DNA of 64,000 nt from Armatimonadetes bacterium 55-13 (GTDB lineage Bacteria; Armatimonadota; Fimbriimonadia; Fimbriimonadales; Fimbriimonadaceae). Below the pieces are notes generated by a model that did no database searches, was not told where the DNA came from, and worked only from the letters and a program-made list of their open reading frames with translations. The stretch is taken from assembly GCA_001898035.1 (NCBI GenBank), contig MKRX01000002.1, positions 111,619-175,618 on the forward strand. The letters run 5' to 3'. Below are positions 52,475 through 60,726 of the stretch, in pieces (position 1 is the first letter of the stretch; each line of letters begins with the position of its first letter). A program made the translations under genes and the position numbers.

Positions 52475-54391
52475 ATGACGACCGAACCTGCCGCCCAGCA
52501 GTCTCCCGAATCCCCCAAGTTCAATCCCTGGCTCTTTGTGCCCCTGCTCTATTTCATGCAGGCGATCCCGGTGACGATCGTCCAAGAGGTCGCCACGGTT
52601 TTCTACAAGGACCTCGGAATTGCCAACGAACCCATTACCCGCTGGACTTCGCTAATCTCGCTGCCTTGGTCCATGCAGTTGCTTTTGGGGCCGCTCGTTG
52701 ACCTCAACTCCACCAAGCGGAAGTGGATTCTCGGTGGCCAGTTTCTGATCGCCATCGGCCTGGCCGCCACCGCGTTCGCCTTGGCGGTGCCGTATGCGTT
52801 CGAGATCACGCTCGTCATCTTGGCCACCACCGCGATCACCTCGGCCCTCTGCAATATCGCCACCGATGGCTTCTACATCATTTCGATGTCGAAAGACCTT
52901 CAGGCGAAATTCGTCGGCATCCAAAGCACCTGCTACCGACTCGGGCGTCTCTTCTGTACGGGAATCCTCCTCCTCTTCGTCGGTCTCATGACCCGCGTGC
53001 CCTCACTTCCGGTCACCACGCAGACCGGCTCGTTCGTGCTGAAGAAAGACGGTGCGCTCTCGCTGTCAAAGGAAGTCCACCTCACTGCCAAGGACGGTTG
53101 CATCACCGACCAGGGAGGAGGTGTCCTCCAGCCCGAAATCAAGACCCCTAACGGAGTCTATGGAATCTCGGTGACCACGGACGGAAAGGTGATGACCAAG
53201 ACCGTCACCGGAGACCAAGAAACCGGTCAACTCATGGTGACTACCAGCCAAGGATCTCCCTCCGAAATGCCAGCGGTAACTGCGGCCTCCGTGAGTGCCC
53301 AAGAAGGCGTCCAGGGCATGAACCCCGTCCTCGCCTGGACCATCGTGCTCGCCGCCGCCGCCGGGATTTATCTCTTGGGGCACCTTGCCAACCGAGTGAC
53401 CCTTCCGCGCCCCGCCGAGGACGAATCGGCCGTCCAAGAACCTGGCGAGAGCCGTCGAAACCTCCACCGCACCTTCGTGCTCATCGCCCTCGGCATGGGC
53501 GGCTACTTCTTCCTCAATTCCATCGTTCGCCTCACCGCCCACGCCATCTGGAGTTTCAAAGATGGAACGATCCCGACGGGTGACAAGATGGAAGGGCTCC
53601 AAGGGTGGATGCTCCGAGGGGAAGGGAAGTTTGTTGGCTTCGAAACCGGACTCACTGCCTTCCAAGCCGAACTGGTTCAACTCGTGGTCTGTGCCATCGT
53701 CATCGCCGTCGCCTTGAACCTCACCAAGCGCCTCATCCGAGGAACGCAAATGGCCGATGCCATGATCTCTTACGTCCGCCAAGACGGCTTCCCGGCCATC
53801 CTCGGGTTCATCCTGTTCTACCGGTTTGGAGAAGCGATGGTCTCCAAGATGTCCCCACTCTTCTTGAAGGACGCCATCGACAAGGGTGGACTCGCCATTG
53901 CCAATGATCAACTGGGACTCATTAAGGGTGTCGCGGGCGTGATCGGTATCGTCGTCGGCGGACTGGCGGGAGGCTACGTCGTGTCGAAGCTGGGCCTCCG
54001 CCGCGCCTTCTGGCCCCTTGCCTTCGCCATGCACGTCCCCAACCTCCTCTACGTCTGGGCCTCCGCCGGGGTGAGACCTCCCATGTGGTCGCTCTACGTC
54101 ATCGACTTCGTGGACCAATTCGGCTACGGATTCGGCTTCGCCGGATACATGGTCTATCTCATGTGGGTTGCCCAACGAGGCCACTTCAAAACCACCCACT
54201 ACGCCATCGGAACCGGGATGGGTGCGCTCTGTATCGCCGTGGCTGGTATCGTCAGCGGCATCGTTCAGAGTAACTTTGGATACCATAAATTCTTCATAAG
54301 TGTCATCTTCATGACCATCCCTGGAATGCTCATGCTCCTCTTCATTCCGCTTGACGAAACCCACAAAAAGATTAAGGCCACCGTCGAATAG
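52475..54391 (+). CDS. AmpG-like MFS permease with large extracytoplasmic insertion
   Basis: A 638-residue membrane transporter. The first half starts LFVPLLYFMQAIPVTIVQEVATVFYKDLG, then SLISLPWSMQLLLGPLVDLNSTKRKWILGGQ, as in AmpG and acetyl-CoA transporters of the PAT/AmpG branch. Helices 1-6 end near residue 172. Residues about 178-275 form a polar, beta-rich insertion (FVLKKDGALSLSKEVHLTAKDG, NGVYGISVTTDGKV) not found in E. coli AmpG. Helices resume at MNPVLAWTIVLAAAAGIYLL; the second half has FYRFGEAMVSKMSPLFLKD and VDQFGYGFGFAGYMVYLMWVA. AmpG imports anhydro-muropeptides. The SxxK hydrolase next door suggests a role in wall recycling, which is inference. Confidence 0.8.
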   Translation: MTTEPAAQQSPESPKFNPWLFVPLLYFMQAIPVTIVQEVATVFYKDLGIANEPITRWTSLISLPWSMQLLLGPLVDLNSTKRKWILGGQFLIAIGLAATAFALAVPYAFEITLVILATTAITSALCNIATDGFYIISMSKDLQAKFVGIQSTCYRLGRLFCTGILLLFVGLMTRVPSLPVTTQTGSFVLKKDGALSLSKEVHLTAKDGCITDQGGGVLQPEIKTPNGVYGISVTTDGKVMTKTVTGDQETGQLMVTTSQGSPSEMPAVTAASVSAQEGVQGMNPVLAWTIVLAAAAGIYLLGHLANRVTLPRPAEDESAVQEPGESRRNLHRTFVLIALGMGGYFFLNSIVRLTAHAIWSFKDGTIPTGDKMEGLQGWMLRGEGKFVGFETGLTAFQAELVQLVVCAIVIAVALNLTKRLIRGTQMADAMISYVRQDGFPAILGFILFYRFGEAMVSKMSPLFLKDAIDKGGLAIANDQLGLIKGVAGVIGIVVGGLAGGYVVSKLGLRRAFWPLAFAMHVPNLLYVWASAGVRPPMWSLYVIDFVDQFGYGFGFAGYMVYLMWVAQRGHFKTTHYAIGTGMGALCIAVAGIVSGIVQSNFGYHKFFISVIFMTIPGMLMLLFIPLDETHKKIKATVE

Positions 54392-54451
54392 CCTGACAAT
54401 CGGCGGTTTTACCTACACTCGAATGGAATCGAGGGAGGTAAAACCGCTGCT

Positions 54452-55564
54452 ATGGATTTTAAAGCCGTCGACACTCTCGTCGAGCAGGGGATCAAGGATG
54501 GGATCTTTCCTGGCGCGGCCTATGCAGTTGGTCATAAGGGCAAAGTCATTCACCAGAACGCCAAGGGGCGTCACACCTATTGCCCAGACTCCCAAGCAAC
54601 CACGGTAGATGGTCTATGGGACCTTGCTTCCGTCTCTAAAGTTGTTGGCACCACCACCGGAGCAATGATCCTGTTTGACCAAGGAAAGTTGCACTTTGAT
54701 CAACCGGTCGCCGAGATCATTCCCGACTTCGCTCAGAACGATAAAGGAAAGATTACCCTCCGAAACTTGCTTCTTCACGACTCAGGACTGGCGGCATTTC
54801 ACGGTTACCAGCTCACGCTCACCACGCCCGAAGAATGTATCGCCGCAATCTACGCGGACAAGCTCGCTTACCCAACCGGAACGAAGATGGTTTATAGCGA
54901 TCTCGGCATGATCACCTTCGGAAAGCTGATCGAAACCATCTCTGGACGCACCTTCACCGCCTTCCTAAATGAAAAGGTCTTCCAACCTTTGGGCATGTCT
55001 TCCACGACTTACAACCCAGTGATACAAATGCGAGAGCGCGCCGCCCCCGTGGAAGCCGTGGAGCCGTGGCGCGCAAAGCTGCGCAAACTGCGCGGAACGG
55101 ATACAGAGGAAGTGCGACAATTGGAAAAGGAACCAGACGGCACAAGCTGGGTTCGTGGAGAAGTTCATGACCCGAACGCGATGCTCTTGGGGGGCGTCGC
55201 CGGCCATGCTGGACTCTTTTCAACCGTCGGTGATCTGTGCAAGTTTATGTCGATGATGCTCAAAAAAGGTGACGGCATAATCAAATCTGACACCGTAGAA
55301 ATGTTCACCAAGCGTCAAACTGAAGAAAGTAGCCGTGGCCTTGGGTGGGATACCAAGAGTGAAGGGTCAAGCTCAGGCCATCTGTTCTCTAACAAAAGCT
55401 TCGGACACACCGGATACACCGGAACGTGTGTCTGGGGAGACCCGGAGAACGATACCTTCGCAATTCTGCTGACGAACCGGGTGCACCCGAGCAGTGAGAA
55501 TACGAAGATCATCGGGTTCCGACCCAAATTCCATGACGCGGTCTTTCACGCGATCCATGGGTGA
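54452..55564 (+). CDS. Class C beta-lactamase-like serine hydrolase
   Basis: A 370-residue SxxK enzyme. Active-site motifs are SVSK (Ser60-Val-Ser-Lys63 in DLASVSKVVG), YSD near residue 147 (MVYSDLGM) and HTG near 315 (FGHTGYTGT). LNEKVFQPLGMSSTTY and GLFSTVGDLCKFMSMML are typical of the serine hydrolase/PBP4*-like group. No signal peptide is evident, so it may be cytoplasmic and act on imported peptidoglycan fragments or unrelated esters, and it is unlikely to give beta-lactam resistance. It lies 60 bp after the AmpG-like gene on the same strand. Confidence 0.9.
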   Translation: MDFKAVDTLVEQGIKDGIFPGAAYAVGHKGKVIHQNAKGRHTYCPDSQATTVDGLWDLASVSKVVGTTTGAMILFDQGKLHFDQPVAEIIPDFAQNDKGKITLRNLLLHDSGLAAFHGYQLTLTTPEECIAAIYADKLAYPTGTKMVYSDLGMITFGKLIETISGRTFTAFLNEKVFQPLGMSSTTYNPVIQMRERAAPVEAVEPWRAKLRKLRGTDTEEVRQLEKEPDGTSWVRGEVHDPNAMLLGGVAGHAGLFSTVGDLCKFMSMMLKKGDGIIKSDTVEMFTKRQTEESSRGLGWDTKSEGSSSGHLFSNKSFGHTGYTGTCVWGDPENDTFAILLTNRVHPSSENTKIIGFRPKFHDAVFHAIHG

Positions 55565-55602
55565 ATTTAGAAATACAAAGATAGATTGTTTAGGGGGAGA
55601 CA

Positions 55603-56904
55603 ATGAATCAACCTGACTTAGAAGTCGGGCTGTCGGAGCGTGAAAAGGAGGTCCTGTTCCTAGCCGGGGAAGGACTGACCGACAAGGAGATCGCGCTCCG
55701 TTTGGAGATCGGACAAAAGACCGTCCGGACCTATTGGGATCGCATGCGCGCCAAACTTGGCGCCGCCAGCCGAACCGAAGTCTTGGCCAAGGCGGTCCAC
55801 ACCGCTTTTGACGCCGTCGCTGCCAGCGAGCAGCGCCTGAGAATGTTCGTCGAGAACATGCCCGTCATGTTCAACGCGTTTGACGAGAATCGAAATGTCA
55901 TGCTCGTCAACGAAGAGTGCGAGCGCGTCACTGGCTACACCGCCGAGATGTTCTATGACGGGTCCGCTTACGAGCGCGGTATTCCCGACGATGAATACCG
56001 CGCGGAAGTGCTCAACTACATCCGCGAGCAACAGGGCGACTACCGTGACGAAGAGATCGAAGTCACCTGCGCTGACGGAACCAAGAAAGTCCTCGCCTGG
56101 TCCTCCCGAGCCCAAGAAGCCCCTATTGAAGGTTGGGCAAGCTGGTCTATTGGCATTGACGTCACCGAACGCGTCAAGGCCCAACGCTCGCTTGAACAGA
56201 GCGAAGCGAACTTCCGCCGCCTCCTCGAAAACTCCTCGCAGGGCGTCTGGATCGTAGACACCCAGCACCGCACCATCTTCGCCAACCAAAGCCTTGCCGA
56301 TATGTTTGCCTCCACGGTTGAGGAGATCACAAGCAATGACGAAGCGTTCTTTCTCGATAACGAAGCGCGCCAACTCATGCGCGATCTCATCGCCACCGGA
56401 CCCATCAGCGGCAGTCGAACCCGCTTTACCTTTCGCTTCAAAAGAAAAGACGGCGTCGATCTCTGGGCCTACGTAGACGTTGCCCCCATCACTGACCTTG
56501 ACGGAGACCTCCAGGGCCACGCCGCCATCCTGACCGACATCAGTCGTAGCAAGGCGCTAGAGCAATCGGCAACCCACCTCCGGCGACTCTATGAGACGGT
56601 CCTCGAAGGCTCCGGCGTCTCCTTCATCCGCTTTGATCGCCAAATGTCCGTCATCGAAGCGAATTCTCCGAAAATGCAGCCCTTCATCGGTCAAGCTGGC
56701 GATGAGCTTGAATCGGTTCTTCATCCCTTCGACCGTTGGAGCAAAGCATTCCATAGCGCCTTTCACGATATGGAGAAGGTGGAGTTCGAAGGCGGCATCG
56801 GTCTCGAAAAAGATATCGCTTCCTGTCGAGTGACCCTTCTCCCAGAGCCCACCGCTCAGCAACGTGTCGGATACGTCGTGGCCCTGCTAAATCTCAAAGT
56901 CTAG
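55603..56904 (+). CDS. LuxR-type HTH regulator with three C-terminal PAS domains
   Basis: A 433-residue protein from ATG 55603 behind AGGGGGAG. Residues 8-65 form a LuxR/GerE helix-turn-helix (LSEREKEVLFLAGEGLTDKEIALRLEIGQKTVRTYWDRMRAKLG). Three PAS domains follow: about 75-195 (MFVENMPVMFNAFDENRNVMLVNEECERVTGYT, ending WSIGIDVTERVKAQRSLEQSE), 205-325 (LLENSSQGVWIVDTQHRTIFANQSLADMF, ending AILTDISRSKALEQ) and 330-433 (YETVLEGSGVSFIRFD). Usual LuxR-family proteins carry the HTH at the C-terminus; here the order is reversed. It probably binds DNA in response to a small ligand or redox signal sensed by PAS. Confidence 0.88.
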   Translation: MNQPDLEVGLSEREKEVLFLAGEGLTDKEIALRLEIGQKTVRTYWDRMRAKLGAASRTEVLAKAVHTAFDAVAASEQRLRMFVENMPVMFNAFDENRNVMLVNEECERVTGYTAEMFYDGSAYERGIPDDEYRAEVLNYIREQQGDYRDEEIEVTCADGTKKVLAWSSRAQEAPIEGWASWSIGIDVTERVKAQRSLEQSEANFRRLLENSSQGVWIVDTQHRTIFANQSLADMFASTVEEITSNDEAFFLDNEARQLMRDLIATGPISGSRTRFTFRFKRKDGVDLWAYVDVAPITDLDGDLQGHAAILTDISRSKALEQSATHLRRLYETVLEGSGVSFIRFDRQMSVIEANSPKMQPFIGQAGDELESVLHPFDRWSKAFHSAFHDMEKVEFEGGIGLEKDIASCRVTLLPEPTAQQRVGYVVALLNLKV

Positions 56905-58547
56905 AAGGGCCACTTCAAGTATCGGGCGCCGGGTTGCACCAGATAGTCCATCCCCGTCGCGTACAGGTCCTTCCAACTGCCGGGTTCGAAGGACGCTTCA
57001 AGCTCTAAAGCGGGGCGCAGCTTCTTCAAATGCGCCGCGACCAAACTCGCAAACTCGCCTTCAGCCCGAACCACCGCCACCGCCGGTTGCTCCGTGCCTT
57101 TCATCAGGGTCTTCACTGATGCGATCATGGAACTGATCGCGTCGGCGCCCAAGGCGTTCGCTTCCCAGCCCTCCGGCTTACCCGGTAAATGCAGGTGAAG
57201 GATTTGGGCCAAACATTCCGCTAGGCTCATCCCGCTTAGCAACGCAAATCGAAGCTCCAACAACTCTGGCTGAAGCACGATGACGTTCGTTCCTTCTGCA
57301 TCCTTTCGCTCGGTGAGCAAGATCTCCGTCGAATCCACACTCAGCGTCAGCGGACCATATTTGCCCCAGGGAGCGAGACGCTGGTCCGCCTCAAAGTCGT
57401 CTGGATAGGGTTCCTCTAGCCCTCGCTCAAGCAAATTACGGAACGTGATAGTCGATCGCTCGGAAGGATCGGTCACGATCAGATCAGGTAACGTCGCTGG
57501 CTCGGTACCGGCCTCGTACGGGTTGTTGACGCCATCCGTCAAGGGCCGAGGTTCGGCCAAGTGTCCGCGGGCAGGCTGGCCCAAGAGGTGCTGGGCAAAG
57601 AATGCGTACATCGCCTCACGCATCCGGCGGTTGTAATCGTGCTTGCCCTCCACCAACTCCAACCGAACGTTTGACTCTGCCTTGTGAAGCCGATAGATGC
57701 CCTTGAGTTTTTCCAGAGTCTTCTGGTGTCCCTCGGCCGGAAACTCTGGATCGTCGCTTGCCCCCACCAGCATCACCGGAGCCGGTGCCCGCATTGCCAA
57801 AACGTCGGCCCGGTCGCCTATTCCCAAAATCCCTGGGACGTGATTGCAAAAGCACCCGTAGCGGGCATTCGTTTCAAAACTCACGCACTGGCAAACCGGA
57901 ACCGCCGCCGAGATTCGCTCATCGAACGCAAACGCCAGCATCGCTGCTTGCCCACCGCCGCTGGCGCCCGTAATTCCCACTCGCTTCGTGTCCAAGTCCG
58001 AGCGGGATTCGCAGTAGTCCAGCCCTCGCACCAGATCCCACACGTATTGCCCCGCCACCGGCGCCCCCATTCCTAACCAGGGATCGTTGTGGGAGCCCAT
58101 CGCCTTTCGCTCGTTCTGCTCGTTGTCGTCCCAACTCACACCAGGAGAGTCGACGATCAAGCAAGCAAAACCTAGGCAAGCCAACCCAATGCCTCGCGCC
58201 TGGACGACCGGGGTGGACTTCTTGAATTCAAAGTGCCCGTGCGGACTCAAGATCAACGGAAACGGACCCTCTCCCTCTGGAAGGTACAGGTGAGCCGTAA
58301 CCAAGACCCCGGGGCGTGACTCGTATCGAACCTTCTCGATTCGGTACCCATCTCGATCCAGCGTGCCGGTAACGGCGGCATGAAGCTCCGTTCGAGGAGG
58401 AGCCGGAAAGAGCCCGAGGGCTTTTGCCAACCCATCGCGCTGACTCGTCAGGCGTTCGGTGTGTTCGGCTTGGTTGCGGGGCAGGCGTCGCGCGGCCATG
58501 TCTTTCACCCGCGCCTCCAGCATTCGGTTCAGCGCCTCGTGGTCCAT
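56901..58547 (-). CDS. Alpha/beta hydrolase of acetyl-xylan-esterase-like type
   Basis: A 548-residue protein from ATG 58547 (MDHEALNRMLEARVKDMAARR); the frame upstream overlaps the divergent ispH start. Key motifs are PFPLILSPHGHFEFKK (oxyanion region), LDTKRVGITGASGGGQAAMLAFAFD (nucleophile in GxSGGG), VMLVGASDDPEFPAEGHQKTLEKL (acid) and VEGKHDYNRRMREAMYAFFAQHLLG (catalytic His). No signal peptide is visible. It resembles acetyl-esterase/AXE1-type enzymes found beside polysaccharide genes, with an extra C-terminal region of about 150 residues of unknown function. Its stop overlaps that of the PAS regulator by 4 bp. Confidence 0.83.
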   Translation of the reverse strand: MDHEALNRMLEARVKDMAARRLPRNQAEHTERLTSQRDGLAKALGLFPAPPRTELHAAVTGTLDRDGYRIEKVRYESRPGVLVTAHLYLPEGEGPFPLILSPHGHFEFKKSTPVVQARGIGLACLGFACLIVDSPGVSWDDNEQNERKAMGSHNDPWLGMGAPVAGQYVWDLVRGLDYCESRSDLDTKRVGITGASGGGQAAMLAFAFDERISAAVPVCQCVSFETNARYGCFCNHVPGILGIGDRADVLAMRAPAPVMLVGASDDPEFPAEGHQKTLEKLKGIYRLHKAESNVRLELVEGKHDYNRRMREAMYAFFAQHLLGQPARGHLAEPRPLTDGVNNPYEAGTEPATLPDLIVTDPSERSTITFRNLLERGLEEPYPDDFEADQRLAPWGKYGPLTLSVDSTEILLTERKDAEGTNVIVLQPELLELRFALLSGMSLAECLAQILHLHLPGKPEGWEANALGADAISSMIASVKTLMKGTEQPAVAVVRAEGEFASLVAAHLKKLRPALELEASFEPGSWKDLYATGMDYLVQPGARYLKWPF

Positions 58548-58602
58548 CCACCAGAGCTTACTTGGCCCACCGCTTACGAAGAGAGGGGAAGTAAAATAAA
58601 CC

Positions 58603-59550
58603 GTGAACAAGATCATTCTCGCTGCCCCGCGAGGGTTCTGTGCCGGAGTTGCCTACGCCATTGAAGTGGTCGATTTGGCGCTCAAAATTCACGGTGCTCC
58701 CATTTACGTCCGTCACGCCATCGTACACAACGAGTGGGTCGTCCGGTCGTTCGAGGAGCGAGGCGTCATCTTTGTTGAGGACATCGCCGATATCCCCAAT
58801 GGCTCGGTCGTCGTCTATTCCGCCCACGGTGTATCTCCCGCCGTTCGACAAGAGTCTCGCGAGAGAAACCTCACCATCATCGATGCCACCTGCCCGCTGG
58901 TAACCAAGGTTCACAACGAGGCCAAGCACTTCGCCCTGAAGGATTACTTCATGATCTACATCGGCCATGAGGGGCACGTAGAGGCCGAAGGCACGATGGG
59001 TGAAGCCCCAGATCGAATGGTTCTCGTCGAGACCCCCGAGGACGCCGAAGCCTTGGAGATACCGCACTACGACAAACTCGCAGTTCTCACTCAAACCACC
59101 CTCAGTGTGGAAGAAGTCCGAGCCACCATGGCCGTTCTAGAACGCCGATTCCCTCACCTCCACAAGCCGCCGAAGGAAGATATCTGCTACGCCACCACCA
59201 ACCGCCAAGGCGCCATCCGAGAGATGGCCAAACTCTGCGATCTGGTTCTCGTCGTCGGCTCAACCACTTCCTCAAATTCCAACCGACTCCGAGAAGTCGC
59301 CGAGTCGCTCGGCTGCGAAGCTCACCTGCTTATGTCGCCCGAGGAGATTGAGCCGCACTGGAAGACCGATTACCCGGTCGTCGGCATCTCGTCGGGAGCT
59401 TCCACTCCAGAACAATTGGTTGAAGACGTCATCGGCGCCCTGCTAGAGGGCCAGAGCCAAGTACCGGTCGAAGTGCTCGAAACGGTGCGGGAGGACGTGA
59501 CGTTCAAACCATCTCGGGACTTAATTCAGCTTGCTATGGCTAATTCCTAG
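58603..59550 (+). CDS. ispH: 4-hydroxy-3-methylbut-2-enyl diphosphate reductase
   Basis: A 315-residue IspH (LytB) starting at GTG 58603. The three cysteines that hold the iron-sulfur cluster are in APRGFCAGV (Cys13), DATCPLVTKVHNEA and EDICYATTNRQ. IYIGHEGHVEAEGTMGE and SNSNRLREVAE are also conserved, and VGISSGASTPEQLVEDVI closes the fold. It catalyses the last step of the MEP pathway, making IPP and DMAPP. It supplies precursors for the prenyl chain used by the UbiA homologue at 40411. The start lies close to the divergent hydrolase gene. Confidence 0.97.
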   Translation: MNKIILAAPRGFCAGVAYAIEVVDLALKIHGAPIYVRHAIVHNEWVVRSFEERGVIFVEDIADIPNGSVVVYSAHGVSPAVRQESRERNLTIIDATCPLVTKVHNEAKHFALKDYFMIYIGHEGHVEAEGTMGEAPDRMVLVETPEDAEALEIPHYDKLAVLTQTTLSVEEVRATMAVLERRFPHLHKPPKEDICYATTNRQGAIREMAKLCDLVLVVGSTTSSNSNRLREVAESLGCEAHLLMSPEEIEPHWKTDYPVVGISSGASTPEQLVEDVIGALLEGQSQVPVEVLETVREDVTFKPSRDLIQLAMANS

Positions 59551-59613
59551 TCTTTCTAGTGAATTGGTCCCAAATGGACGAAGCGAGGTTCGGGGCATGC
59601 GCGTCATCTCAGC

Positions 59614-60726
59614 GTGCGCTCAATAGCAGCTTCTCTTCTCCTTTGTTTTTGCGCGGTCTCCATGGCCGACGACGCCAACTGGATGTCAGTGGGTGGTGCT
59701 GGTAACTTCTCCAAGAATCCATGGGTCTCCATGGACCGCGAGCATGTCCAGATCGCCGTGAAGGACGCCTCAATCCATGTGAAGGCAACCTTCTGGTTCA
59801 AAAATCATGGCCCTGCCACCAAGTTAACCATGGCCTTTCCCGACGAGACGACGGTCAATAACGTCAACGACGAGGGCCCCTCCCCCTCGGTCATTTCGCA
59901 CATGACTTCCAGTGTCGACGGATTTCCCGTTCCCATCGCCAAAAAGACCTTGAAGCCAGCGAACGACATGCAGCTCAGAGCGGTCTGGTTGAAGGAGGTT
60001 TCGTTTGCGAGAGGTCAATCTCGTACGGTGATCGTTGAATATGAAGCCGATAACGGATTCGCCGGCAATGGCTGGGTGTTGAACTCCTACATCCTCACCT
60101 CAGGCGCAACTTGGCGGGGGAAGATTGGCCAATGCCGAATTGACGTGGATTGGCGTGAACTGAACGATCTAAGTAAGCCAGCCATGGACTTTGTCTCCAC
60201 GGAGGGGAAGGCGGTCCCTGCGGCCAACTGGAGATTCCCTGGCTATCGCCGTGCCACCATCACACTCTATAACATCGAGCCAACTTACGATCTCGATCTC
60301 TCGATGATTTCCGGCTTTTGGAACTTCACTCTAAATGGAAGGAAGCGACCGCAAAACCTCGGCGCAACGACGACCGATAGCGGCGTCGCATTGGAAGGGA
60401 AGCCGAAGGACATCCAAATCGCCGTAGAAAACCTCGGCCAGTTCTTCGGCGAATACACCGACCAATGCCACGACATGGCCAGTCCCGAAGCGGCAAAGTT
60501 CGGTCGCGAGCTTTCGCTAGATGGCGAGCGCATCTTAGTGACCGGAAAGGGCAAAAGACTGAGACTCTGTCGTCCGGCAATCGAAAAAACGTATCGGAAC
60601 GGTGAATCTCACACCTTTGTCTATCTCCGGGACGTCATCCAAGCTCTCGGCGGAAAGTGGCGATTCATCGGTCCTGAAGAGAGGATCGTGATCACCATGC
60701 CGAGGTCGAAAGCTAAGAGGCGCTAA
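59614..60726 (+). CDS. Exported DUF4424-like protein with copper-amine-oxidase-N-like C-terminal domain
   Basis: A 370-residue exported protein from GTG 59614 (signal SIAASLLLCFCAVSMA). The N-terminal part (about 35-210) has alternating strands ASIHVKATFWFKNHGPATKLTMAFPDE and FARGQSRTVIVEYEADNGF, which resembles DUF4424-type secreted domains. The last 80 residues (ILVTGKGKRLRLCRPAIEKTYRNGESHTFVYLRDVIQALGGKWRFIGPEERIVIT) resemble the copper amine oxidase N-terminal/stalk-like module (..v.iRdv...lg....w......v.i), often a wall- or peptidoglycan-associated domain. Function is unknown. It converges with the PafA-like gene, overlapping by 4 bp. Confidence 0.6.
   Translation: MRSIAASLLLCFCAVSMADDANWMSVGGAGNFSKNPWVSMDREHVQIAVKDASIHVKATFWFKNHGPATKLTMAFPDETTVNNVNDEGPSPSVISHMTSSVDGFPVPIAKKTLKPANDMQLRAVWLKEVSFARGQSRTVIVEYEADNGFAGNGWVLNSYILTSGATWRGKIGQCRIDVDWRELNDLSKPAMDFVSTEGKAVPAANWRFPGYRRATITLYNIEPTYDLDLSMISGFWNFTLNGRKRPQNLGATTTDSGVALEGKPKDIQIAVENLGQFFGEYTDQCHDMASPEAAKFGRELSLDGERILVTGKGKRLRLCRPAIEKTYRNGESHTFVYLRDVIQALGGKWRFIGPEERIVITMPRSKAKRR

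Noticed and set aside
53066..54364. 432-codon open frame opposite the AmpG-like gene
   Set aside because: The translation is rich in His, Asp, Glu and Gly with no domain; it is a codon-bias shadow of a hydrophobic protein.
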